NCBI GenBank assembly: GCA_001600415.1 | Contig: BCJX01000002.1 | Location: 2,259,181 to 2,323,180 of the forward strand | Reading direction: 5' to 3' | Origin: Pascua guehoae | Taxonomy: Eukaryota; Basidiomycota; Tremellomycetes; Trichosporonales; Trichosporonaceae | Length of the DNA: 64,000 nt | In this document: positions 20,081-30,766 of the stretch, piece by piece | How the letters are laid out: every line of letters begins with the position of its first letter | Position numbering within the stretch: position 1 is the stretch's first letter | Notes under the pieces: model-generated | Told to the model about the DNA's origin: nothing | The model's input: the letters and a program-made list of their open reading frames with translations, nothing else | The model's database searches: none | Translations under genes and position numbers: made by a program

Positions 20081-20538
20081 GTTTTGCCGGCCCAGGAGTG
20101 GTGGTGGTGGTGTGTTCGTGGCGTGGCGTAGATCAAGAAGTCAAAAGGTCGAGTGGTTGGAGATCGTCATCATCTCGTCGAGCGCCGGGTCGTGGTCGCA
20201 GCAACATCCGCCGGCAACCAGCCTACGTACGGACTGTACGGGCACGCCACGCCCCGCCCACGCCATGCACGCCACTTGCACGCCAGGCACGCCAACTGCT
20301 GCTGGGGTGTGTGTCAGTCGCGCGGGGCCAGTGACACGCCTACTTTGTCCGCCGACGGAGGCAAAAAGTCGAAAACCCAGACATGGCTCGTCTTTGACCA
20401 ACTCTTGTCGAGCATCACAAAGATCATTGGCACCCTTTCGAGCTCTCTTGCACACACCACAGCCCCCGACCTCAAGCGACCACTTCCGCTCCGAGCACTG
20501 CGCCGCGCCGCCTCGACGCCCCCTTGCTCTGCTCTACC
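20081..20538. promoter_or_regulatory. Divergent promoter region of TRS85 and uL5m
   Basis: 458 bp between two divergent start codons. It contains GCCACGCC/GCACGCCA repeats at about 20240-20300 and pyrimidine-rich sequence before the uL5m ATG. No clear TATA box. Confidence 0.55.
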
Positions 20539-21522
20539 ATGTCTGCCCGCTCCGCAGTCACCTCGGCCGCGTCGGTCTCGCGCGCCGTCTTGCGCCGGCC
20601 AGCAGCCGTCGGTGTCCCGCTTGCTACTCGTGCGGCCTCGTCGTCGGCCGTGGTGATGGCCAAGGCCGCCAAGACCAAGGCCGCCGCGTCTTCGTCGTCA
20701 TCACGTGTGCCGGAGAACTGGAGCGTGCCCGAGATCCACCTGGGCCAGACGCACCCGTCGCGCTACGGCGAGCACTATGACAACACGCTCGCGTCCGACC
20801 TGATGTACATGACGTACAACCACCGCGCGTCTGCGACGTCGGCCGAGGTTGCTGCCGAGGCCGCCGAGGCTGCTGCTGCCCCTCTCCCGGTTCTGACGCC
20901 ATACGAGGCAAACCGGCCCAACCCCGCGCCCAAGGGTAACCGCCCAATCCGGCCAGTGACAAAGGGCATCCGGCCCGAGTCTGTCCCGCGCCTCGAGTCG
21001 ATCACCGTCCACACCATGGTCAAGGAGGCGATTGCCAACAAGCACTCGCTTCTCAGCGCCATCATGGGCCTCCGCGCCATCTCGGGCGAGTCGGCAGCCG
21101 GCGGCGGCCGCCAGGGCTCGTCGGGCGTCCAAGTCGTCATCTCCCGCAACGGCGCGGCCCAGTTCAAGCTCCGCGCAGGAATGCCCATTGCCACAAAGGT
21201 CGAGCTCCGCGGAGAGGCAATGTACGACTTTATCCAAAGCCTCGTCGACTTTGTCCTCCCCCGTCTCCGCGAGTTCCCCGGCTTTGTCCTGCCCCCCCCG
21301 TCGGCGTCAAAGACGTCGCCCTCTGCTCTCGGCGGTGTCGTCTCGGTCGGCCTCCCATCCGCCGCCATGGGCCTCTTCCCCCAGATTGAGGCAAACATTG
21401 ACGCCTACCCTCGCCTCCACGGCATGCACATTCACTTTAAGACAAACGCACGTGGAAAGGACGCACAGGAGCATGCGCGCGCCCTCCTCTCGGGCTTCAG
21501 GATACCCTTCCACAGGAGGTAG
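20539..21522 (+). CDS. MRPL7: Mitochondrial large-subunit ribosomal protein uL5m
   Basis: Component of the mitochondrial 54S ribosomal subunit central protuberance. A single exon of 327 residues. The first about 55 residues are rich in Arg, Ser and Ala with almost no acidic residues, a typical mitochondrial targeting peptide. The ribosomal L5 domain follows, recognisable by the [20 protein letters not shown] segment, [30 protein letters not shown] and a C-terminal [20 protein letters not shown]. The start at 20539 (CTACCATGTCT) is the first ATG in this frame. It is divergent with TRS85 and convergent with PNG1 (246 bp apart). It is intronless, unlike most neighbours. Confidence 0.9.
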   Translation: MSARSAVTSAASVSRAVLRRPAAVGVPLATRAASSSAVVMAKAAKTKAAASSSSSRVPENWSVPEIHLGQTHPSRYGEHYDNTLASDLMYMTYNHRASATSAEVAAEAAEAAAAPLPVLTPYEANRPNPAPKGNRPIRPVTKGIRPESVPRLESITVHTMVKEAIANKHSLLSAIMGLRAISGESAAGGGRQGSSGVQVVISRNGAAQFKLRAGMPIATKVELRGEAMYDFIQSLVDFVLPRLREFPGFVLPPPSASKTSPSALGGVVSVGLPSAAMGLFPQIEANIDAYPRLHGMHIHFKTNARGKDAQEHARALLSGFRIPFHRR

Positions 21523-21768
21523 GCGACTCCTTGGGCAGTAGTCTTCTTTTTCACTAGCATGCACACATTTCTCTGGGACGCGGGGTGTTTGGGGTTGGAG
21601 CGGTAGCCCGGGGTTGGGAGAACAAAAGGTGGAAGAATAATGGATTGTTTCCACCAGTATGAACTGAACGCCGCGGGACGTCCACAGGTTCTGGCAAAGA
21701 CCCATCCTGGTAGCTGGTCGTATGACTACAAACATCTGGCGCACCCGGCGCGACACAACTACAACGCT

Positions 21769-23310
21769 CTACCCCTCTTTTACAGTCTCTGTCTGTGCCT
21801 TCTCCTCGGTCGCCTTGTCCACGGCCTCGCCCGTCTCGCCGCGCTCCTCCTTCCACTCCTCGGTCCCGCTATCCCGGCCCTTGAGGTTGGCCCGTTCAGC
21901 CTCTGCCCAGCGGCCCTTTTCGTCTGCGATCCACCGTGCTTGTGCCTCGTCCATGCTCTCGAGCCGCGCCTTGTCCTCATACTCTAGGTGCGCACGGCAC
22001 TGCACCGTGTGCGAGAGGAGGAGCTGGGGTCAGCGGGTGTGCGGTAAGGGGCTGGCGATGATGGTGGTGTCTCCGTACTCCCAGATCCCCTATTATCTCG
22101 TCCCGACACCTTCATCGGAACCGCTGGGGCTGCAGCCGGGAGGAGACAGGTTTCCTTCCCCCGTCTATACTGATGCGCAACTCACCCATTTCAGCCGCTT
22201 CTCGGTCCATCCCTGCTCGTTCCGCCTCTTCTCCGCGCGGCGCGCGAGACACTCGTCCCAGTCGTCGACGTACGCGCGCGTCACGTCTTCGGCGCCGTAC
22301 CGCCCAAACGCGAGGCAGAACGACTGCTTCTTGCCCCACCCGCGCGCGTACAGGAGTGGCTTGGACGACTCGGCCTCGCACGAGTCGACGTGCACCCAGT
22401 GCCCGGCCTCAGGCGACCAGTACTCTGTCCATACGTGGTCCTCTGCGTTCCAGACGTAGCGCGCCTCGAGCCCGAGGACGAGGAGGAAGACGTAGAAGAG
22501 CTGCGCAAACTCGCCTATATGTTAGTATTCTCCAACCCCGTGTTCCTGTGGTGCTTGAGCCCGACTCACCACATCGGCCCTCGCGACTCGCCATCAGCGC
22601 CTTGACAGTGTTGTACCTCGGGAACCGTCGGCGCGTCCCACATCCCGCATCTTCACACTCCCAGATCTCGCACCGTCCCGCCCCGCCTTGCTTTTCCTCT
22701 GCCGTCGGCTCGGCACCACCCGTACATCGCGTCGCACCGCCGCAGGCCGCACACTTGATCGGGTCGACCCAGCGAAAGTACTCGTGCTTGAACCACCGTG
22801 CCGCAGCCAGCACCACCGCGTCCTCGTGTCCGAACGGCTCGAACGGGTGCGGTGACTGTTCTATCTCCGTTGCCCGGTCGGGAATGTCGCGCAGCACCTC
22901 CCGCGCGGCCTTGAGCGTTTCCGCGTCCTGGAGTCAGCTTTGTCGGTTGTGTCGGTCAGTCGCCCGGCAGCCGTGGCTCCAGTTGCCCTGCCTCGCCGCG
23001 TAGCCAGACGCCACTACAACTCCCCCAGCATCACACTCACGACCAGCTTCTCCAGCTCAACGCTGTGTCTCTGGAGCCCGCGCACCGTCCCGTCGAACGG
23101 CTGGGGCCGCACCTGCCGCCGCCTGATGTACCCCTCCAGCACGCCCGGGTGAGACTGGTTGAACGCCCGGAGGTTGCGAGTGACATTTGCAGCACCCGCC
23201 GGGGTGATGATTGTAGTTGGTATGTCGGTGTACGTTCCGTTCAGGAGCTGGTGCGCAATGTATCCTGCCTCGATGGTCGATATGCGCGGCCGTCCAGAAT
23301 AGCTCGACAT
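21769..23310 (-). CDS. PNG1: Peptide:N-glycanase (cytosolic deglycosylating amidase)
   Basis: Removes N-glycans from misfolded glycoproteins exported from the ER, before proteasomal degradation. Exons 23310-23041, 22927-22570, 22514-22186, 22023-21769; 403 residues (yeast Png1 363). The transglutaminase-like core is complete: GRCGE with catalytic Cys209, DHVWTE with His236 and VHVDSCE with Asp253. Upstream are the zinc-binding CxxC pair (CAACG and the CEDAGC group) and the RFPRYN motif that follows it in the family. GWGKKQSF after the triad is also diagnostic. The C-terminal exon is Glu/Lys-rich and probably helical. No PUB or PAW domain is present, as usual for fungi. Confidence 0.95.
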
Positions 23311-24743
23311 TGTGGTTGGAGAGTGGTCACCGGGTGGAAGCGTGTTCTCTAAAGTAGTTCTTGGTTGAGAATACAGCGTCGTCTAGCCGCTCTAGAACAT
23401 TCGTCTATGTCGGGCGTCCGTCCAATGTTGTGAGGCCTTGGTGTTTTAGTACAGTATGTGAGGGGCGGGAGTTGATGGATGAGCGGTATGAGCGAGCGAG
23501 TGGGTGTCGTGTCGTCATTGTTGTTGCCAGTCAGCCCAGCTGGCTGGTGCAAATTGCTTCCGTCAGCTCGTCTTGGCAGTTTATGTGGCACTCCGGGGTC
23601 GACATTGCGTGTTCTCTCCAATCATCATCTCATCGGGGCTTTTATTCACGTGGTCTTCCCCTTTGATATGATGTTGGAGTGTGGCTCGTTGTTATGCGCA
23701 TCACCAGAACTCCCTTGGCATGTGTGTGTGTGCCCGGGAATCGTGAGGCCCTTCAAGATCAGACTCACAGTTTGCCCTGCTCTGGGACGTAGTACCCACG
23801 TGCGTTTTTCTGAAGTGTTATTCTCCAACTAGCTTGTCGAATAATATTTCCGAGGCCCTAGAGAACTGACAGTGAAAGGGGAATGCGGGCTGGCTTGCGG
23901 AGAGTTCGTGTACTGTACCAAGAGGAGGGGGGGGGAGGGGGGATAATTGCAAATTTCCTGTAGAATTGTTGCCAGTCTTGACGTCCAAAGTCGAGCATGA
24001 ACGACCCACTCATAACCCTCTTGGCCTTGTGCATTCCTTTGTACTTTTCCGGTACTAGCGCATGCAGTTGCATGTGGGGTGCATGTGTTTAGAGGAAAAC
24101 GTCTTGGCACAAACTAAGAAGATTCAGCAAATGGCAGAAATATTGAATTTACTTGACAACACCTGCCGGACCCCGAGGTGAGTAGCAACTGACACCCACC
24201 TCACACCCCACACGGTTACTCCCGCTGTATGCGACAGAGGCAAAGGACAACCCGCTCAGTTGCGTTTGATTCCCGCCCGAAGTCGGCGACAGGGAGAGTG
24301 GCTAGAGCTCTGCATTGTGACCTCTTATAAGCCCACGTAAAGTGCGGCCACGAGACTCGTTACAGAGGGAGTAGGCAGATTGTCTGCTAGAAGGCTAATA
24401 CTTTCAGGCCATTCTGGGCTCTCGGACTCTCATTCTTGCAGAATGTGTACAGCATCAAGGGGGCGTAGATGGGTAGCATGTAGGGGGGCATGCAGCCGGC
24501 TGAAGGCAGTAGCGGAAGCAAAATGCAGGCACTACCACCACTACCACCACCACCACAACACCTGGAACTCAAAACAAAGGCCCGTGACTACTTTGACTCT
24601 CCACGCTGTCATCTGTTTCGTCATCATTGTTGCCTTCTCATTTGCTTTGTCTGCGCGCGCCAGTGTTCATATGGTCAGGAGATCCATTTGAACAACCGCA
24701 CCCACCGCGATCAGTACCGCCACTGCTTACCGGCTGCATCAAC
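23311..24743. other. Upstream region of PNG1 and the F-box gene
   Basis: 1.4 kb divergent intergenic region, lower in GC than the flanking housekeeping genes. It contains copy A of a long diverged direct repeat (listed separately), a G-run at about 23925-23940, and a possible TATA-like CTTATAAGC at about 24326 ahead of the F-box gene. No gene seen. Confidence 0.55.
23540..24340 (+). repeat. Diverged direct repeat, copy A
   Basis: Collinear blocks here recur at 27433-28035 in the same orientation: TTGCTTCCGTCAGCTC, TGTGGCACTCC, CAACTAGCTTGT then AATAATATTTCC, a GACGTC...GTCGAGCATG block, GTCGGCGACRGG and finally (T/C)CTYATAAGC. Copy A is longer because it holds extra internal sequence. Identity looks moderate, so this is an old duplication. 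Confidence 0.75.
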
Positions 24744-26265
24744 ATGGCTCTCCTAGCCATGCCAGACGAGGTATGATCAGAGGTAACCCCACCCAGTATA
24801 ATGCTGACTGCCCAGCTGCTTGAGATAATTATTGTCCATGCGTCGGCAGATGACCTTCCCACGCTTTCACGTCTTGCGCGTGTGTGTCGAAGACTATACC
24901 GAACGATTATGGTAGGTTTCGTTTGTTTGTCCTCCCCTGACTCTTTCCAGAAAGACGAAGCTCAAGCGGTTTGGCGAGGCATTCATTTCATCCGCTACGA
25001 TGACCCCCGGCAAGCGAGTGCCTTCCCTACTCCTCGATCTGTTTACGATTATAAGGCAAGAGTCATTGATCGAGACTTTGTAATCAGGCTCCTTCAAGTG
25101 GCCACTATCCCTAACCAGGCAATGGTTCCGACTGGACGCGATAAATCTACTCTGGTGCGCTTTGGACAAGAAGCGGACAGAGCCGGTAGCTGATGACGCC
25201 AACAGTTGGCAGTGGCTCCACGAGCACTCCAGACTGTTCTTGACATGTATATCGACCTCCCTCGACGTGATTCAAGCCACCCCTCGCGTAATGTCGCCGT
25301 GCTCCAAGCCATCCTCGAGTCCAATACGTTCTCGTGGATGTGTCGCCAAGTTTGCAACAAGGAAGATTCCGACTACGAACGAAATGCTCGAATTCGCGCC
25401 CGAATAAACGCGACCTTCATGCACATGGGGTCCTTCCAGAGGCACGAGAGTGTATTTAGTGGGGTACGTTCGTTCCTGCAGTATTCGTGGCGCACCAGAC
25501 CGCTTGTGCAAGGAACGCTCTGCTGGCGGGACATAACGGACATCATCTCCCTTGTGCGTTTCTTCCCCTTTCAACGGCCCAAAATGGCGTGCGGCTGCAA
25601 ATTTAGTGCGCTAACCAGCCCAGCCATTGGGCAGTGAGCTTGCAATGCGAGACATGATGGCAGGTATTGGTCGCCCCTTGGAGTCCAGTATCGACTGGGC
25701 GATAGCTGGTCGTGCCGTAGTTGGACTGGACGCCGTGCGCGGCGACGGATTGCTTGGCAACGTTAACATTCCCCAAAATGATTGCCAAGCCTCGGCAGTA
25801 TGGGACTGGGCTGGAATCGCTGGCCAGTGGTACTGCTACCGCACCACAGCAGGTGTTGCAGCCGTCCTTCCCATGCTCGACGTCCAGGATTTCCCCGGCA
25901 ACGCGTTCCGTCAAGTTGATTCATTCTTCATCACCCCAGTCCTCGATCGGACAGCAGTGTGCGAAGCGTACCGTGCCACCTTCTTCGAAGGATTGGATGG
26001 CGTTGTCGACCTGTGGACACACTTCCTTCCGGACAACGACGAGGGGAATACGGTGCTGCCGCCCATCTCCTTTTATGGCCTTGAAATGGCGCGTCCAACC
26101 CCGGCCTTCGTCTACGGCGTCGTCCACCTCACGCAAGACGAGCCCCCGGAGGTAGTCTGGGACTGTGTGATACTCGATAGGCAGGAGACCAATGCCGTAC
26201 GCTTCCAGGGCGTTCACGTGGGTGGACCAGGTGCGCCGAGGGGTGTCTTTGGGGTGCGTCCATGA
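24744..26265 (+). CDS. F-box domain protein
   Basis: Probable substrate receptor of an SCF ubiquitin ligase; the substrate is unknown. Exons 24744-24770, 24816-24911, 24951-25154, 25206-25553, 25624-26265; 438 residues. The N-terminal 45 residues are a clear F-box (MPDELLEIIIVHASADDLPT followed by LSRLARVCRRLYRTI), the Skp1-binding helix set. The remainder is a unique region with no LRR, WD40 or Kelch repeats visible. The C-terminus VHVGGPGAPRGVFGV has the Gly-rich look of lineage-specific F-box families in basidiomycetes. The first exon codes for only nine residues. All introns are 39-70 bp with standard sites. Codon usage is less GC-biased than the housekeeping neighbours. It sits between the two copies of a direct repeat. 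Confidence 0.8.
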
Positions 26266-26336
26266 ATAGGCTCATTCGTCCGTATATGCTGCTGCTTCGG
26301 CTTCGCAGTTGATCAGAGTTCCGGAAAGGTTTGAAG

Positions 26337-26624
26337 ATGCTGACCTCTCAGGGTATCAAGATCTGCGACCGACCACCTTTGAGACGAACCCAACCTGTGC
26401 GAGATGATGGGAATCTGGGGACAAAGATACGCAAACGGGACGAAGAGAACGAGGATGAAACCCTTCGAGCTAAATTCCCAAGGCTCGAGAGTGGCGTTGA
26501 CCACAACGAGAATAGCGCCAATGGCGACAATGACCAGAATGAAATGAGGAAGGAGGAGAAACCGTCTGGCGTTGGATTCGTGGGCAACTGTGCTGGCATG
26601 GCCTGGTTCTTTAGGGCATGGTGA
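26337..26624 (+). other. Possible short coding fragment, acidic/basic protein
   Basis: An open frame of 95 codons beginning ATGCTGACCTCT. It encodes a charged, nuclear-looking segment with TKIRKRDEENEDET and KFPRLESG. It ends in TGA within GGTGAGT, which could be a splice donor. A further open stretch in another frame at about 26785-27132 is Pro/Arg-rich, but I could not join the two with a splice pair that avoids stops. It may be the relic of a duplicated gene or simple chance. Confidence 0.2.
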
Positions 26625-27432
26625 GTCCAGTATCGTCCTATGGTGCTGAACATCACAGATGGTTTGAAATTATAGTGGCAACCTCCCTCCCACCCAAAGG
26701 CAGTCGCGGTTTGAACGGAGAACGGGGCGGAATGGATGAAAGAAAGGCCAGACTCGAGCGGTCGATAGTCTCGTCTGTGGGAACGTGGCGGAATCGTACG
26801 ATTTGGTCCACGCTCAGCCGTACCACAAGGTTCCCGGACATGGTCCCCGTCGCCTTACTCCGAATCCGTCCTCGCGTCCCCGCACCGCTGCCCCTCGTCC
26901 TCGCGAGTCGCGTTGCGCGGGCCGTTCCTTCACGCCCGTCGGATCCCAGGACTCTCGCGTACCACCCCGGACCACCGTCCAGGTGGGTCCTTACATGCGT
27001 TCTGTTATGTACAGGACACGACAAGATAACAAAGGACAGAATATGCGACACAAACTAAACATACAACACTCGACAATGCTATTTATGAGCCACACTCCCG
27101 CCTTTCGATACCATTCAGTAAAGGCACCCTAGTGCATCATGCAGCATTTCGACCTCCTTGACGTTCTACACTCGACCGAAGGTTTACCATACATGGCGAC
27201 CCATGTCCCATGTCCATGTCACATTGGCTACGCCCTCTTTACCCACTTGGCGAGCTCGGAGATACATGGTCCCCGTTGTCCCCGTTATCATAGATTCACC
27301 AATGAAGTTGCAGGAGGTTGCTAGTTCGGTCCAACAGTGTAAACGGCAACAAAGAGGGTCATGTTCCGACATTGATCAAGAGTCGGCCACCAGGCATTGA
27401 GACCAGGCATTGAGACCAGGCAATCGGACAGT

Positions 27433-28035
27433 GGCGAATTGCTTCCGTCAGCTCTTGGCAGTTCGTGTGGCACTCCGAGGTCGAAGTTGAGTGGTTTTCT
27501 GGGTACTTAACATGCGTTTTCCTGGAGTAATGCTCTTCAACTAGCTTGTTAAATAATATTTCCAAGTCTCCTGAGATGTCATAGCGGAGCAGAAAGTGAT
27601 TGCTGTTGCAGAGGATCAGTGACAACGTGGGTAAATAATTGTTGATTTATCGTAAAATTGTTCCGTATTGGGACGTCTGGAGTCGAGCATGGACCAACCA
27701 TCTATACCAGTCTTGGCCTAGGACATTGCCCATAATTTTCCAGCACTGCAGAGAGTGGCCTGATGTAGTATTGTCGTGTGGTTGACGAAATTTCCGTGTA
27801 GCGGACGACGACAAATGTTACAAATGTAAACATGTTTTCAGTCATAAATGCCGAGGGAGGCGCCGCACGACAACCGCCAGCGATCTCACTCCCATACAGT
27901 CACTACTACCCCCACTATGGACCATAGGGGTAAGAGACAAACTACCCAGCACTGTGGTTGATGTTCTCCGTCGGGTCGGCGACGGGGGAGAGCGATTCCA
28001 ACGCTGGCCATCGCGTTGGCTCTCATAAGCTCCCG
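27433..28035 (+). repeat. Diverged direct repeat, copy B
   Basis: Matches copy A (23540-24340) block by block and in the same order, ending at CTCATAAGC. In copy A that point lies about 400 bp before the F-box ATG. Here it is followed by a tRNA gene, and no F-box sequence is visible. Confidence 0.75.
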
Positions 28036-28220
28036 AGAAGCGCCATCAAGAGTAACCCGCGAGCCAGATCAAACACGTCCTCACAAGAGGATGCACAGTG
28101 CCATGCACGCCATGCACCGGCCTCTGCGTTATGGAAGCACGCAACATCGAAGATGGAGACGACAGACAGCATCTGGCAGGCCCCTGAGGGATAAAAGGGA
28201 CACTCAGTGTTAACAAACAT

Positions 28221-28313
28221 GCCTCCTTAGTTCAGTGGCTAGAATATTTCACTAGTAACGTTTCTTTGACGTTCGCTATGAAGAGGTCACCCGTTCGATT
28301 CGGGTAGGAGGCA
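28221..28313 (+). tRNA. tRNA-Thr (anticodon AGT), with 20-nt intron
   Basis: A full cloverleaf can be drawn: acceptor stem GCCTCCT/AGGAGGC (7 bp) with discriminator A, D-stem GTTC/GAAT with loop AGTGGCTA, anticodon stem TTTCA/TGAAG, loop CTAGTAA with anticodon AGT at 28254-28256, T-stem ACCCG/CGGGT with loop TTCGATT. A 20-nt intron (28258-28277) lies one base 3' of the anticodon, the canonical position. Both the A-box-like and B-box (GTTCGATTC) promoters are present, and an oligo-T run follows at 28331. Confidence 0.93.
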
Positions 28314-28330
28314 GTCGCGTGAGCGAACTC

Positions 28331-28335
28331 TTTTT
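28331..28335 (+). terminator. Pol III oligo-T terminator of tRNA-Thr
   Basis: A run of five T (preceded by CTC) begins 18 nt after the tRNA discriminator base, a usual distance for RNA polymerase III termination. Confidence 0.7.
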
Positions 28336-28340
28336 GCGTG

Positions 28341-28404
28341 CGTTGGTGTTGTCTCACTGGTGGTGAGCAGGCTGTGAACGCTGTTCGAGTCCGGGTTGGA
28401 GGCA
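28341..28404 (+). pseudogene. Degenerate tRNA-like remnant
   Basis: Directly after the tRNA-Thr terminator is a second segment with a D-arm-like TCTCACTGGTGGTGAGCA, a B-box-like GTTCGAGTCC and the ending TTGGAGGCA. That ending resembles the TAGGAGGCA end of the tRNA-Thr. A run of eight T follows (28408-28415). The T-stem has mismatches and no matching 5' acceptor strand is visible, so it is probably a decayed duplicate. Confidence 0.35.
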
Positions 28405-28413
28405 AACTTTTTT

Positions 28414-28856
28414 TTCGGAGTTGTGCCACTCTGTCTGTTCAGGATGAAACCAATTTAGGCTAAAATGCCGATCGACGTGCCTTAATTGGGCTCCACCTCC
28501 ACGAGGAATGGCCAGGGCGATGACATTGGTGGCAAAGAGGCTGTGTCCAGCGACGTCACAGCAGGAATGAACGCCGTGGGAAGCACTATCGTGCTCGAAC
28601 GGGGAGCGGGCCCACAGAGGGTGCTCCAAGAGGAACGAGTACGGTGGAGAGATGTGAGGCATGCAGAGGCCGCTGCAGCAGAAGTCGCAGTAGCGGGCCC
28701 ATCTCATCCAAGGACACTTGTCCACTCTCATCCAGGGACACTTGTCCACTTGCCGTTCCCCTCTGACGAAATATACACATATACAGATGACATATTGCGA
28801 CTATTGCGACTATTCTCGTACACGAAACGCGTTCTATGAGACGACCGGGGTAGAGG
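28414..28856. other. Short intergenic region between tRNA remnant and UBA gene
   Basis: About 440 bp at the 3' side of the minus-strand UBA gene. It contains a tandem GGACACTTGTCCACT(C/T) repeat (about 28711-28753) and ACATATACA-rich sequence. No gene is supported. Confidence 0.5.
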
Positions 28857-29468
28857 TTACGACCCGCCGCCCATGCTGGTGTAGCCGATGGAGGTGGGAA
28901 TGTTGAAATTTCTATAGTTGGGTCGACCATGCGCGTCTCGAAGACCGGCAATGGAGCCGTTCTGGCGTTCGATGGCCTCGAGGACGGCCTCTGCCTTTAT
29001 ACGCTCGCGGCGGTGGAACTCGCAGAGGGCGCAGTCTGCGCGCATGGCCGTGTGCCCATCGTGCTCGAGCTGCTGCTTGGCCTTTTCGACATCGTTGTGT
29101 GTGGCGTGCAGCGCGTGGATGGATTTACGCCGTGAAAAGCCCGCGGCTTCGAGTGTGGCGAGCGCCTCGCTGTCGACCGAGGGCTCGCGGCGCAGACGCT
29201 GGAAAAAGGACGGGCGGCGGCCCTGGTCGACCGGCGGCGGGCTTGCCTCGCGGTCCACGAGGGTGGGCGACTCTGTGGCCGCCGACTCGGTGTTGGCGCT
29301 CTCGCGACGGAACCACGAGGCGGAAAAGGAGGCGCGGCGCGGCTTGGGGTCGGCAAGCTGCGTGTCGGGACTCGTGCTCGACTGAGTGCCCGACTGGCGC
29401 CGCGACTGGGTGCGCGACGGGGTGCGCGATGGGGTGCGCGACCGCGACCGCGAAAGCGACAGGTTCAT
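28857..29468 (-). CDS. Small UBA-domain protein, Ser/Arg-rich N-terminus
   Basis: A single-exon protein of 203 residues. I do not recognise a named family. Visible parts: an RS/TPSR-rich basic N-terminus (residues 4-30) typical of disordered, phosphorylated tails; a Ser/Pro linker; then a UBA-like three-helix domain (about residues 105-145, EALATLEAAGFSRRKSIHAL followed by HATHNDVEKAKQQLEHDG) that in known families binds ubiquitin; a CALC Cys pair; a helix rich in Glu/Arg; and a Gly-rich end. A TATATATA box lies 151 bp upstream of the ATG, which is uncommon among its neighbours. A second, broken gene of the same architecture lies 1.3 kb upstream (30767-31264). Ubiquitin binding is inferred from the fold only. 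Confidence 0.72.
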   Translation of the reverse strand: MNLSLSRSRSRTPSRTPSRTQSRRQSGTQSSTSPDTQLADPKPRRASFSASWFRRESANTESAATESPTLVDREASPPPVDQGRRPSFFQRLRREPSVDSEALATLEAAGFSRRKSIHALHATHNDVEKAKQQLEHDGHTAMRADCALCEFHRRERIKAEAVLEAIERQNGSIAGLRDAHGRPNYRNFNIPTSIGYTSMGGGS

Positions 29469-30766
29469 GGTGGGTTGGTGGTAAAACGAGTTGGTAGTAT
29501 AAAACGAGTGTAATAAGGTTTGGTGGGGTAAAAAAAAAACCGCTGATGGGAATGCTGGTGCTGGTGCTGTGGTGGTGTTGGGGTGGTGGCGAGTGACTTG
29601 GCTGCGCCACCGATGCTGTATATATAGCATGGACAAGCAAGTGGGCGCCAAGTGTTGCCAAGACGGTAGACGAGGAACGGCGCGATCGCGCCCAAATGCA
29701 GGCACTGACCACTACCCGCGGCACATGATTCTTTCCATCTTGTTGACTCGAGCGGCCCCGCGCTCCTCCGCGATAAAATCTCATGGCATGGAATGTTAGG
29801 CTGGGGCTGGCCTTGGCCCACCGCCTCCTTGCTGACTACTGTGAGTGGCCCCGGGAAATGCCGCACTGCGCTAAAAGACTCGACGCCTGCGGCGAACAGT
29901 AGTAGTCCATCACACTGCCACACAGGTTGATCAAGTGACCTCAAACCAGCCCAACCCGATCCCACGTTCGATCATCGCCAACCGCCAAACCCTATCAGAT
30001 CAAGGCCGGAGGTGGTGGTTGGCTCAGAGGCGGACGAGATGGATCTAGGCTTCTGCTTCTCCGCAGTGCTGCCTTCTTGTCCCATCAGACAAAGCTGCGG
30101 CAACACCCACCGCCACGAGCCCGCCAAGCATCAGTTCCCACCACACGCCAGTCGTCAGCCGCCGGCATCGGCGGGTAACGGAGCTCGGCGACGAGCCAAG
30201 GCGCCAAGGCCCGATGCAGCAGAATGCCGCAGCTGCTGTTTACAGGGTACACAGAGGCTGTACCACGGTACGTGGTATTGTGTGAAGTCTGCGTCTTGGA
30301 CGGAATGCCATCGGACCAGGGCTGCCGTGACTGCCAAGACTTGGAAAAATGTCACGGTGGATCGGGTCCTGTCGCCACTCGGGGCGCGCCACAATGGCGC
30401 TCGCATCCATGTAAACACTAGTGGTTGGCATCGTGCGCATGTGATTCGCGAGAAGAACGGATCGTGTTTCAGGCTTTGCTGTAACGCTTTGACTGCACGC
30501 TGCATGGGCCACGGCTGGGCCAATGAATGTAGACGGGGTATCACGGTCAAGCTTTAAAGCTCGGCCAAGTGGAACCGATGGCGAGCTCTGGCGATGTAGA
30601 TTTTTCAGCACGCCGAGACATGAAGATCGAGGAACATTGCAATGTGTTGGCAGTACAGAGAATAGATACACTACTGTCTAGACTATCCCCACGATCCCAA
30701 CTCGGCGGAGCAGCAGTGCCTGTCCACCTCAACCCCATCGCCGCTACACGGCGGACGGTGGTCTTA
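29469..30766. other. Spacer between the two UBA genes
   Basis: 1.3 kb holding the promoter of the 28857-29468 gene. Open frames exist on both strands around 30012-30557, but they share the same DNA and neither shows a domain, a codon pattern or splice sites I trust. Repeated GTAC-rich sequence is seen at about 30247-30275. Confidence 0.45.
29619..29626 (-). promoter_or_regulatory. TATA box of the UBA gene
   Basis: TATATATA, 151 bp upstream of the start codon. The surrounding TGTATATATAGCA(T/C)G is identical in form at the paralogous broken gene (31423-31430), which supports it as a real shared element. Confidence 0.6.

Larger units (their letters stand above)
26266..28220. other. Region downstream of the F-box gene
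   Basis: About 2 kb with no secure gene. A short acidic open frame (26337-26624) and another open stretch to about 27132 are described separately. A 13-mer CAGGCATTGAGAC occurs twice in tandem at about 27393-27420. Copy B of the direct repeat fills 27433-28035. The end leads into the tRNA-Thr gene. Confidence 0.5.

Noticed and set aside
30012..30557. 181-codon plus-strand frame between the UBA genes
   Set aside because: An overlapping minus-strand frame of equal quality exists; neither shows domains, biased codons or introns.
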